Assembly (NCBI GenBank): GCA_036839975.1 | Contig: DAISVU010000010.1 | Location: 1 to 52,021 of the forward strand | Direction of reading: 5' to 3' | Length of the DNA: 52,021 nt | From: RGIG7111 sp036839975 | Lineage (GTDB): Bacteria; Bacillota; Clostridia; Peptostreptococcales; Anaerovoracaceae | In this document: piece after piece, positions 41,174 to 49,887 of the stretch | Layout: every line of letters starts with the position of its first letter | Numbering within the stretch: position 1 is the first letter of the stretch | Made by a program: the position numbers and the translations under genes | The notes under the pieces: model-generated | Seen by the model: the letters and a program-made list of their open reading frames with translations, nothing else | Told to the model about the DNA's origin: nothing | Databases searched by the model: none

Positions 41174-42583
41174 ATGATAAGATTATCTGATTGCAAACAG
41201 ATACACTGTATTGGAATCGGCGGCATAGGACTCTCCGCTATTGCTGAAATCCTTATTTTCAGTGGCTATGATGTAAGCGGTTCTGATATGCGTGAAAGCG
41301 AGACTACGGAAAGACTTATGGATCACGGTGCAAATATATTTCTGGGTCACAGAGCAAAAAATGTTGACGGCGCCGATCTTGTCATTTATTCAGCGGCAAT
41401 AGCAAGGAGCAATCCGGAACTTATCAGGGCAGAAGAGCAGGGCATTCCTACGGCTTCAAGGGCTGAGATACTGGGTATGCTTATGAAGGACTATGAAAAC
41501 AGCATAGCTATTTCGGGCACTCATGGGAAGACTACAACTACTTCTATGGTGTCCTTAATATTAAGAAACGCACAGTTGGACCCGACTATTCTGGTTGGCG
41601 GAAACCTTTCAGAGCTTAATGGCAATGTCCGGGTAGGAAATGGCGCGTTTTTTGTTACTGAAGCATGCGAATACATGGATAGCTTTTTGAGCCTTAAGCC
41701 CAAGATCGAGGTAATTCTCAATATTGATTCTGATCATCTTGATTACTTCAAAGATATTGACCATATACAAAATTCATTTTCGCGTTTTGCAGGACTGGTG
41801 CCTGAGGACGGTGTTATTATAGCTTATGATGCAAATCCGTTTGTAAGAAGCGTTGTCAAAGGAAGAAAAAATGTTATAACATTCGGCTTCGGATCTGGTT
41901 GTGATTACAATGTAGAGGATATAATATTTGATGCGAGCGGGACACCACAATTTTACGTAAATTACAAGGCTGCAAGGCTATGCGGGGTAAAGCTTAAGAT
42001 CCCGGGAGAGCATAACATTTTAAATGCTCTTGCGGCCATTGCCTGCTGCCGCACTTTGGGTGTAGATGTTTCCACTATAGTTGAAACACTTGAAGAATAC
42101 AGTGGTACTGAAAGACGTTTTGATATACTTGGTAAAACCAACAACAACATTAAAATTATAGATGATTACGCACATCATCCAACCGAAATAAAGGCGACGA
42201 TCGAAGCGGCATGTCATATGCAGTTTAATAACATGTGGTGTCTTTTTCAGCCTCATACCTATACGCGTACAATTGCGTTGTTCGATGAGTTTGCCGAATC
42301 GTTTGAAAAAGCTGATATAATAGTGCTTGCAGAAATATATGCAGCACGTGAAAAGAACATATTTAAAATAAGTTCTGAAAGCCTGGTGGATGAGATAAAA
42401 AAGGATTACCCACGTAAAGAAGTATATTTTTATCCTGATTTTGACGAAATGGCTCAATTTGTTTATGATAATGCTGAGCCTGGAGATCTTATAATCACTA
42501 TGGGTGCGGGTGATATAAATAAAGTGGGTGAAAAAATACTCGAAATAGACAGGGAAGCATTCAAAGGAGAATATTTAAAATGA
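41174..42583 (+). CDS. murC: UDP-N-acetylmuramate-L-alanine ligase
   Basis: A 469-residue cytoplasmic ligase, the first amino-acid-adding step of peptidoglycan synthesis. The N-terminal CIGIGGIGLSAIAEIL binds UDP; the P-loop GTHGKTTTTS runs from G115 with K119. The C-terminal domain has DDYAHHPTEIKAT and FQPHTYTRT, diagnostic of MurC. The start is ATG 41174 with AAAGGAG 11 bases upstream. A TATAAT at 41128-41133 is the likely -10. It lies 23 kb from the dcw cluster and overlaps the next gene by 4 bases. Confidence 0.96.
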   Translation: MIRLSDCKQIHCIGIGGIGLSAIAEILIFSGYDVSGSDMRESETTERLMDHGANIFLGHRAKNVDGADLVIYSAAIARSNPELIRAEEQGIPTASRAEILGMLMKDYENSIAISGTHGKTTTTSMVSLILRNAQLDPTILVGGNLSELNGNVRVGNGAFFVTEACEYMDSFLSLKPKIEVILNIDSDHLDYFKDIDHIQNSFSRFAGLVPEDGVIIAYDANPFVRSVVKGRKNVITFGFGSGCDYNVEDIIFDASGTPQFYVNYKAARLCGVKLKIPGEHNILNALAAIACCRTLGVDVSTIVETLEEYSGTERRFDILGKTNNNIKIIDDYAHHPTEIKATIEAACHMQFNNMWCLFQPHTYTRTIALFDEFAESFEKADIIVLAEIYAAREKNIFKISSESLVDEIKKDYPRKEVYFYPDFDEMAQFVYDNAEPGDLIITMGAGDINKVGEKILEIDREAFKGEYLK

Positions 42584-43296
42584 TTGGGGAAAAGCACTGT
42601 TCAGGCTATGCTGAATATGAAGCACTTGAAAAAAAAAGAATCGAGATAAATTTAAAGCATGCTGAAGCCGGCGTTAGATTCATTGATATAAAAACGGTCT
42701 ATATAGATGAAGATGTTAAGATAGGAGCGGGAACAGTTATCTATCCGTGTGTAGTGATAGAAGGCAAAACTGAGATCGGAAAAACCTGTATAATAGGGCA
42801 GAATACAAAGATCGTGGATTCCAGTATAGGTGATAATACTAAAATAGAAAGTTCCTATATATTAGAAAGCAGAGTTGGAAACTATACGAGCGTGGGTCCA
42901 TTTGCATACATACGGCCGGGCAGTACTGTGGGTGATGACTGCAAAGTGGGAGATTTTGTTGAAGTTAAAAATTCATCTTTTGGCAACAGGAGCAAAGCAT
43001 CACATCTTACTTATATAGGTGATTCTGATTTGGGTGAGGAAGTAAATCTTGGATGCGGTGTTATATTTGTAAATTACGATGGAAGCAAAAAATACAGAAG
43101 TACCGTGGAAGACGGTGCGTTTATAGGTTGTAATTCAAACCTTGTTTCACCTGTTAAAGTAGGCAAAAAGGCTTATGTGGCAGCAGGAAGCACAGTTATA
43201 AAAGATGTCCCTGATGGAGCACTTTATATAGAAAGAGGTGATCCGTTCATGCAGAACGGCTGGGTAGAAAAGAAAGGTATTCTGAAAAAAAAGTAG
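42580..43296 (+). CDS. GlmU-like acetyltransferase domain without the uridylyltransferase half
   Basis: A 238-residue left-handed beta-helix protein that aligns with the C-terminal half of GlmU. The residues that form the GlmU acetyltransferase site are kept: R112, K130, H142, Y145, N156, N165 and K170/K171. It is therefore likely an active glucosamine-1-phosphate N-acetyltransferase. The usual N-terminal pyrophosphorylase domain of about 225 residues, with its GTAGP-type motif, is absent, and the ATGA overlap with murC leaves no room for it. GlcNAc-1-P would need a separate uridylyltransferase. Followed by prs, as full glmU is in Bacillus. Confidence 0.88.
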   Translation: MIGEKHCSGYAEYEALEKKRIEINLKHAEAGVRFIDIKTVYIDEDVKIGAGTVIYPCVVIEGKTEIGKTCIIGQNTKIVDSSIGDNTKIESSYILESRVGNYTSVGPFAYIRPGSTVGDDCKVGDFVEVKNSSFGNRSKASHLTYIGDSDLGEEVNLGCGVIFVNYDGSKKYRSTVEDGAFIGCNSNLVSPVKVGKKAYVAAGSTVIKDVPDGALYIERGDPFMQNGWVEKKGILKKK

Positions 43297-43325
43297 TTAA
43301 ACGGAAGGAAAGGGTGCATAGAAAA

Positions 43326-44279
43326 ATGAAAAACGGACAGTTTTCAAATTACAAGGTTTTTGCCGGTAATTCTCATATGGAACTTGCACAGGAAATCGCA
43401 GATATCATGGGAAAACCATTAGGCAAGGCAACAGTATCAAAATTCAGCGATGGTGAAATATCGGTCAATATTTCGGAATCAGTAAGAGGATCTGATATAT
43501 TCATAGTACAGTCGACATGCAGCCCTGTAAATGACAATTTAATGGAACTGCTCATATTGATAGACGCTATAAAACGGGCTTCGGCAGGCAGGATAAATGC
43601 AGTCATACCGTATTATGGATATGCAAGACAGGATAGAAAAGCAAAAGCAAGAGATCCGATCACAGCAAAGCTGGTGGCAGATCTTTTGGTGGCCGCCGGG
43701 GTAGATCGAGTGGTAACTATGGATTTGCATGCAGCTCAGATACAAGGATATTTTGATATACCTGTTGACCATCTTGTAGGACTTCCTATCCTGATAGATT
43801 ATTTTGCAAAAGAGAATATTCCGGACCTGGTGATTGTATCACCCGATCATGGCAGTGTGACCAGAGCCAGGAATATGGCTGAGCCGCTGAAAGCACCAAT
43901 AGCAATAGTAGACAAAAGAAGACCCGAGCCCAATAAGTGCGAGATTATGAATATAATCGGTGAAATCGAAGGCAGAAACTGCATCCTGATCGACGATATG
44001 ATAGATACAGCTGGCACTATAACCAATGCGGCATCGGCGCTTAAAGAGCTGGGTGCAAAGAGCGTAAGAGCGTGTGCGACTCATCCGGTGCTTTCGGGAC
44101 CTGCTATTGATCGTATAAAAAAATCTCCAATCGAAGAGATGGTTCTTTTAAATACCGTACCTATTCCTGAGGAAAAAATGCTTCCTTACATAAAGACACT
44201 TTCTGTAGCACCGTTATTTGCGGAAGCGATGACGCGTATTTTCAACAGTGAATCTATAAGTAAGTTGTTTGCCAAGTAA
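43326..44279 (+). CDS. prs: Ribose-phosphate pyrophosphokinase
   Basis: A 317-residue cytoplasmic enzyme making PRPP from ribose-5-phosphate and ATP for nucleotide, histidine and tryptophan synthesis. The catalytic flexible loop region (YYGYARQDRKAKARDPITAKLVA), the metal site DLHAAQIQGYF and the PRPP-binding loop CILIDDMIDTAGTI are intact. The ATG at 43326 is preferred; GTG 43314 is in frame but sits almost on top of the GGAAGGAAAGG ribosome binding site. Runs from the GlmU-like gene toward pth in conserved Firmicutes order. Confidence 0.96.
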   Translation: MKNGQFSNYKVFAGNSHMELAQEIADIMGKPLGKATVSKFSDGEISVNISESVRGSDIFIVQSTCSPVNDNLMELLILIDAIKRASAGRINAVIPYYGYARQDRKAKARDPITAKLVADLLVAAGVDRVVTMDLHAAQIQGYFDIPVDHLVGLPILIDYFAKENIPDLVIVSPDHGSVTRARNMAEPLKAPIAIVDKRRPEPNKCEIMNIIGEIEGRNCILIDDMIDTAGTITNAASALKELGAKSVRACATHPVLSGPAIDRIKKSPIEEMVLLNTVPIPEEKMLPYIKTLSVAPLFAEAMTRIFNSESISKLFAK

Positions 44280-44350
44280 TTATAGCCGGGAAAATTTAAA
44301 TGTATAGATGAATCATATCAAAAGACCGGAAAATAAAACCAGAGGACATT

Positions 44351-44926
44351 ATGTACATAATCGCAGGACTAGGAAATCCAGGGCATAGATTTGAAAATAC
44401 CAGACACAATATAGGCTTCATAACGCTTGATAAGATAGCGGAGCGAAACGATATAAAGATTAATAAGAAAAAGTATAAGGCTCTGGTCGGAGAAGGCTCA
44501 ATTTCAGGCTGCAAAGTTATACTTGTAAAGCCTCATACTTATATGAATCTTAGCGGAGACAGCCTGCGCGAAGTAATGGACTTCTACAAAGAGGAATTTG
44601 AGCATTTGCTGGTGATATACGATGATATCGATATACCGACAGGCTCTATCAGAATAAGAAAGAATGGAAGTGCCGGCACACATAACGGGATGAGGTCAAT
44701 CGTTAGACAGCTTGGTACAGAGGAGTTCCCTCGTATCAGAATCGGTATCGGTCGAAACAGCGGCGACCTTGCGGATTATGTGACAGGAGGCTTTACCAAG
44801 GATGAAGTCAAACCGCTTGAAGAAGCTGTCATAAATGCAGCATATGCTGTTGAGTGTATGCTGGACAAGGGAATAGATATTGCAATGAGCCGTTACAATA
44901 TGGTTTATAAATTGCCAAAAGGGTAA
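44351..44926 (+). CDS. pth: Peptidyl-tRNA hydrolase
   Basis: A 191-residue cytoplasmic hydrolase that frees tRNA from dropped-off peptidyl-tRNA. N9 and the catalytic H19 (GLGNPGHRFENTRHNIGF) are present, with KPHTYMNLSG and the DDIDIPTGSIRIRKNGSAGTHNG block. AGAGGA lies ahead of the ATG. It is followed by mfd after 4 bases. Confidence 0.97.
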   Translation: MYIIAGLGNPGHRFENTRHNIGFITLDKIAERNDIKINKKKYKALVGEGSISGCKVILVKPHTYMNLSGDSLREVMDFYKEEFEHLLVIYDDIDIPTGSIRIRKNGSAGTHNGMRSIVRQLGTEEFPRIRIGIGRNSGDLADYVTGGFTKDEVKPLEEAVINAAYAVECMLDKGIDIAMSRYNMVYKLPKG

Positions 44927-44930
44927 GACG

Positions 44931-47900
44931 ATGACGGTTAAAGGAGCTATAAAAATATCAGGGATATCTGACAGCAGAGTTGCACCTGTTGCATCCAGGA
45001 TCATAAAAGAGGAAAAAGGTAAGAGTTTGTTGGTGGTGAGTTCTCAGGTAAGAGCTGATAGACTGGCTACAGACCTTTCTTTTTTTATGGATAGAAATGT
45101 ATATGTGTTTCCTGAAGAGGATCATTCATTCATAAGGTATGATGCGAAAGACCGTAACAATGTTATAGACAGGCTAAAAGTTCTTCAGCAGATCAGTGAA
45201 GACCCTCAGGCGGTAGTAATTGCACCGATACAAAGTGCGCTGAGGAAAATGCCGCCAAAGGAGATTTTGTTATCGAAAACTTTATCCGTTCAAATCGGTT
45301 TTCAATTCGACATGGAAGATTTGAAAGTAAGTCTGGTAAGTATGGGGTATGAACGTTTGTCTATGGTGGAAGGAAAGGGACAGTTTGCAATAAGAGGCTC
45401 AATTGTAGATGTTTTTGCAGTAGAAGCGGAAGACCCGTATAGAATAGAGTTTTTTGATGATCAGGTGGATTCTATAAGATCATTTGACATCGGATCGCAG
45501 AGGTCAATAGAAAATCTTGATAAGGTAGAAATATTCCCGGCAGTGCAGATGATAAGAGACGATGATCTTTTTGCAGAGGCGCTGGAAGGGATAAGGATAG
45601 CATACGACAAGCGAATAAAAGCGTTGAAGTGCGGGAGAAGTGTTATTCGTAAGCAGATTTGTGCACTGGAAGAACAAAAGGAAAAGCTCGAAAACGATAT
45701 AAGAGAAAATATAAATTTGCAGCAGCTTGAAAATTATATAGGCTATTTTTATGAAAATGTGCAGAGTATCTACGATCATATGAACGAACCGCTTATTATG
45801 ATAGATGATCCAAACAGTGTTACGCGTTATTTTGAGGATAAGCTGCAGGAGTTTTCAGATGATTTTGAAGTCATGATTGAAAGAGGGAAGGCAATCCCTG
45901 AGGACAAGAAAAGCTTTGCATCGGAAGAAGATCTTCTCTGGCTTTATGAAAGGGCGATCGATACAGGGGGTTATGTATTTACACCGTTCAGCAACAGAAC
46001 AAAGAATATTGATACATTTTCAAAGATAATAACTGTAGAAAGCAGACAGACGCCGTCGTTCAACGGCAGGCTTGATATTCTGGAAAAGGAAGTTAAAAAT
46101 TATATTTCGCGAAAATATAAAGTAGTTATAGTATGCAGCACAGATGAACGTGCAAAAAATATGCGTGAATTTCTGCAGCGCGCAAAACTTGAAAGAAGGG
46201 TTGAAGTCAAAACAGGTGTTCTGACGGCGGGCATTGATTTCCCGGATGAATGCTTTTGCTGCATATGGGAAGGGGATATATTTCCTGATTATAGAGTAAG
46301 AAAAAGGCGGAAACCGGCGCGTGAAAAAAGCAGTGTTGTCAGGGACTTTTCCGATATAAGCAACGGGGATTATGTTGTGCATGAAAACCATGGCATTGGA
46401 AAATTTGCGGGTATCAGGGCGCTTGAGGTAGATGGCGTGAGGCGCGATTATCTTAAAATAAAGTATGCGGGCGCGGATGTCTTATATGTGCCGGTCGAAC
46501 AGATGGACACAGTGCAGAAATATATATGCGGAGAGGCGTGTTCGCCACGTTTAAACAAGCTGTCCGGCAGTGATTGGAAGCTGACCAAGGCGCGGGCCAA
46601 GGTCGCTATCGAGGAAATGGCACATGAACTGCTTGAGACTTCTGCAAAAAGGCGTGAAAAAAAAGGCTATAGTTTTCAACCTGACAGCGAGTGGCAGCAC
46701 GACTTTGAATCGGATTTTAAATATGTGGAGACGCAGGATCAGCTTGATGCCGCAGAGGATATAAAGCGAGATATGGAGTCGGAGTTTGCCATGGACAGGC
46801 TGCTCTGCGGGGATGTGGGCTTCGGAAAGACAGAGGTCGCAGCACGCGGTATTTTTAAATGCGTATCGGATGGGAAGCAGGCGGTTATGCTCGTGCCTAC
46901 TACCATATTGGCAAATCAACACTATCATACTTTAAAAGAGAGATTTGAAAAAAGTCCGTTTACAGTGGAGATGCTTTCGAGGTTTAGAAGTACGGCGCAG
47001 CAGGAGGAGATAATAAAACGCTTAAAAAACGGTATGATAGATATAGTTATCGGTACGCACAGGCTTCTTTACAAAGATGTACAGTTTAAGGATCTTGGCT
47101 TGTTGGTTATCGATGAGGAACAGCGTTTTGGGGTAAAACACAAAGAGAACATAAAGCAGCTCAGGAGTAATGTGGATGTGCTGACTCTTTCCGCGACTCC
47201 TATTCCGAGGACACTACAGATGTCACTGTTGGGCATTAAGGACATGAGTCTTATACAAGAGCCGCCGGATGAGCGGTATCCCGTACAGACTTACGTGATG
47301 GAGCAGGATGAAAATGTAATCAAAGATGCGGTTGAAAGGGAACTGGACCGCTGCGGCCAGGTCTATGTAGTTTTTAACCGAGTAAGGGGAATAAGGAGAG
47401 TGGCGCATGAAATAAAAAATCTTGTCCCTTACGCAAAGGTATCAGTAGGTCACGGGCAGATGGATGAAAGGATGCTGGAAAGAACCATATTCGATTTTAT
47501 AAACGGTGATATTGATGTGCTTGTCGCAACATCGATCATTGAGTCGGGTATAGATATTCCGAATGTAAACACTATGATCATAATGGATGCCGACAGGTAT
47601 GGGCTTTCGCAGTTATATCAGCTGCGCGGAAGAGTTGGCCGATCAAACAGACTGGCTTACGCATATTTGATGTATAAAAAAGATAAAACGCTTTCTGATG
47701 TTGCGGAAAAGAGATTAAGGGCGATTAGGGAATTCACTGAATTGGGTGCGGGATTTAAGGTTGCAATGCGTGATTTGGAGATACGGGGCGCTGGAAATAT
47801 TGTTGGTAGAGAGCAGCATGGCCACATGATAAAGATCGGATATGAATTATATTGTAAATTGGTGGACGATGCGGTCAAAAGGCTTGATAAGACTGGAGAT

Positions 47901-48419
47901 CGGAATACATGCTTGGATGCGGCAAAGAAAAGAGCGGATACATATGAGTCATCTTCAAAGAAAAAAAATATTCCGCTTGATGATGATGAAGTATCGCTTG
48001 AATTTGATGTAGCAGCCTACATTCCGGAAAAATATATAAGCGATGAACGGTTGAAACTTCATATGTATAAAAAGATTGCTTCTATAGAAAATGAATATGA
48101 TGAAATGGAGATTACCGATGAACTTATAGATAGATTTGGAGATATTCCACGTGAGACGCTGGTTCTTATAAAAATAGCACGGATCAAAACTCTTGCACGC
48201 AAAAATAATTTTAACAGGTTGGCTGTAAAGAGGGATAAAATCAGATTTTTTGCGAATGAAGGCGGCGGGCCAAACCCGCAGGGCTTGGCTGCAGCTGCGG
48301 AAAAATTCGGAATGAAAATATTCATTCACGGCGGTGTGAGCCCGGAGATACGTTACAAAGCGGAAGGACGGGACACATTGAATGAAATGATCGATGTGCT
48401 GCAGACGCTGTTAGTGTAA
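44931..48419 (+). CDS. mfd: Transcription-repair coupling factor
   Basis: A 1162-residue ATP-dependent translocase that removes stalled RNA polymerase and recruits UvrA. The N-terminal UvrB-like region is degenerate as usual; the RNA polymerase interaction domain (about 475-560) contains YVVHENHGIGKFAG. The helicase core has Walker A G627-T634 (K633), DEEQ 728-731, and the TRG region near 900-960 with GRVGRSNRLAYAYL. The D7 domain closes the C-terminus. Only 4 bases separate it from pth and the SD is weak, so translation is probably coupled. Confidence 0.97.
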   Translation: MTVKGAIKISGISDSRVAPVASRIIKEEKGKSLLVVSSQVRADRLATDLSFFMDRNVYVFPEEDHSFIRYDAKDRNNVIDRLKVLQQISEDPQAVVIAPIQSALRKMPPKEILLSKTLSVQIGFQFDMEDLKVSLVSMGYERLSMVEGKGQFAIRGSIVDVFAVEAEDPYRIEFFDDQVDSIRSFDIGSQRSIENLDKVEIFPAVQMIRDDDLFAEALEGIRIAYDKRIKALKCGRSVIRKQICALEEQKEKLENDIRENINLQQLENYIGYFYENVQSIYDHMNEPLIMIDDPNSVTRYFEDKLQEFSDDFEVMIERGKAIPEDKKSFASEEDLLWLYERAIDTGGYVFTPFSNRTKNIDTFSKIITVESRQTPSFNGRLDILEKEVKNYISRKYKVVIVCSTDERAKNMREFLQRAKLERRVEVKTGVLTAGIDFPDECFCCIWEGDIFPDYRVRKRRKPAREKSSVVRDFSDISNGDYVVHENHGIGKFAGIRALEVDGVRRDYLKIKYAGADVLYVPVEQMDTVQKYICGEACSPRLNKLSGSDWKLTKARAKVAIEEMAHELLETSAKRREKKGYSFQPDSEWQHDFESDFKYVETQDQLDAAEDIKRDMESEFAMDRLLCGDVGFGKTEVAARGIFKCVSDGKQAVMLVPTTILANQHYHTLKERFEKSPFTVEMLSRFRSTAQQEEIIKRLKNGMIDIVIGTHRLLYKDVQFKDLGLLVIDEEQRFGVKHKENIKQLRSNVDVLTLSATPIPRTLQMSLLGIKDMSLIQEPPDERYPVQTYVMEQDENVIKDAVERELDRCGQVYVVFNRVRGIRRVAHEIKNLVPYAKVSVGHGQMDERMLERTIFDFINGDIDVLVATSIIESGIDIPNVNTMIIMDADRYGLSQLYQLRGRVGRSNRLAYAYLMYKKDKTLSDVAEKRLRAIREFTELGAGFKVAMRDLEIRGAGNIVGREQHGHMIKIGYELYCKLVDDAVKRLDKTGDRNTCLDAAKKRADTYESSSKKKNIPLDDDEVSLEFDVAAYIPEKYISDERLKLHMYKKIASIENEYDEMEITDELIDRFGDIPRETLVLIKIARIKTLARKNNFNRLAVKRDKIRFFANEGGGPNPQGLAAAAEKFGMKIFIHGGVSPEIRYKAEGRDTLNEMIDVLQTLLV

Positions 48420-48545
48420 AATAAACATGTGATTTTGCAGATACTTGGGTTTTAGACAAACATATCAATATATAGTATAATGATTCAAAAATAAATCTTA
48501 CGGGTAATCAATGTCATTAACAGGAATTTGCCGGAGGTAATAAAA

Positions 48546-49856
48546 ATGCTTTTTAAGAATATTACTATGATAGATCCGAAGATACAAGCGAAGGAAAAAA
48601 TGAATATCGGAATTGAAGAAGATAATATTGTGTACATCGGTGAGGACGTGCCTGAGAAAGACTACGGGAGAGTATATGATGGAACTGACAAGGTGTTGAT
48701 GCCCGGATTTTACAATGCACACGGCCATTCTCCCATGACACTGCTCAGGGGCTACGGTGAAAATATGGCGCTTCAGGACTGGCTTAATAAAAAGGTATTC
48801 CCGTTTGAGGCAAGGCTTACAGGTGAAGACGTTTACTGGGGCACGATGCTGGCTATGGCAGAATCTTTCAGGACAGGAATTATATCGACAAGTGATATGT
48901 ATTGTTTTACGTCTGAAATGGTTCAGGCTGTAACTGAATGCGGTGCAAAGGCGAATATCTCTCGAGCCATTACAAATCAAACAGATGCCAATCTTTTTGA
49001 TTTGGATGCATTTGCAGAAGCTGACGAGGCTTATAGAAAATTTGACGGATCTGCAAACGACAGAATAATGATAGATACCAGCCTGCATGCTGAATATACT
49101 TCAACACCTAAAATTGCGGCGCAGCTTGCCGAATATACGCGTAGAACAGGTCTTAATATGCATGTACACGTATCTGAAACGGCATTTGAGCACGAAGAAT
49201 GCAAAAAGAAGTACGGCATGACGCCGGTTGAATATCTGGACAGACAGGGCATATTTGATACTAAAGCAACGGCTGCGCATTGCGTGTGGATTGAAGGGGA
49301 CGATTATGAGATATTAAAAGAAAAAGGTGTTACGGTTGCGGTAAATCCTATTAGTAATCTAAAGCTTTCCAGCGGTGTCTGTAATGTGCCTAAACTTTTG
49401 GAAGAAGGAATAAACGTTGCTATAGGAACGGATAGCGTGGCCAGCAACAACAATCTTGATTTTATCGAGGAGATGAAGGTGTTCGCTGTTTCATCTAAAG
49501 AAAAATTCAAGGATCCTACAGCGGTAACCTCCGCAGAAACGATATATGCCGCCACCTTCGGCGGTGCAAAAAGTCAGGGCAGATGGGACTGTGGCAAAAT
49601 AGAGGAAGGATGTAAAGCGGATTTGATTGTGCTTGATATATCAGGACCTCATATGCATCCTGTGCATGACCTTATCACAAATATAGTTTATTCGGCGTCA
49701 GGTAGTGATGTGGTGCTTACTATGGCAGACGGTAAGGTTCTGTATGAAGATGGAGAGTATAAGACTATTGACATAGAAAAGACTATAGCAGGTGTTGAGA
49801 GATCGGCAAAGCGTATAAGCAGAGAACTTGCTAAAAATGAAATAGTTATTAAATGA
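48546..49856 (+). CDS. Amidohydrolase, MTA/S-adenosylhomocysteine deaminase type
   Basis: A 436-residue metal-dependent amidohydrolase (COG0402). Metal ligands H59 and H61 (NAHGHS), H208 with E211 (HVHVSE) and D296 (GTDSVASNNNLD) are all present, and H181 (LHAEYTS) matches a nucleoside-binding histidine of MTA/SAH deaminase from Thermotoga. The likely reaction is deamination of S-adenosylhomocysteine or 5'-methylthioadenosine to the inosine forms; other aminohydrolases of this group (guanine, chlorotriazine) are less likely. The start is ATG 48546 with GGAGG; a TTG at 48528 is in frame. It lies where spoVT stands in Bacillus. Confidence 0.85.
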   Translation: MLFKNITMIDPKIQAKEKMNIGIEEDNIVYIGEDVPEKDYGRVYDGTDKVLMPGFYNAHGHSPMTLLRGYGENMALQDWLNKKVFPFEARLTGEDVYWGTMLAMAESFRTGIISTSDMYCFTSEMVQAVTECGAKANISRAITNQTDANLFDLDAFAEADEAYRKFDGSANDRIMIDTSLHAEYTSTPKIAAQLAEYTRRTGLNMHVHVSETAFEHEECKKKYGMTPVEYLDRQGIFDTKATAAHCVWIEGDDYEILKEKGVTVAVNPISNLKLSSGVCNVPKLLEEGINVAIGTDSVASNNNLDFIEEMKVFAVSSKEKFKDPTAVTSAETIYAATFGGAKSQGRWDCGKIEEGCKADLIVLDISGPHMHPVHDLITNIVYSASGSDVVLTMADGKVLYEDGEYKTIDIEKTIAGVERSAKRISRELAKNEIVIK

Positions 49857-49887
49857 CTATCAGTAAAAAATCATCAGGAGATAAGAG

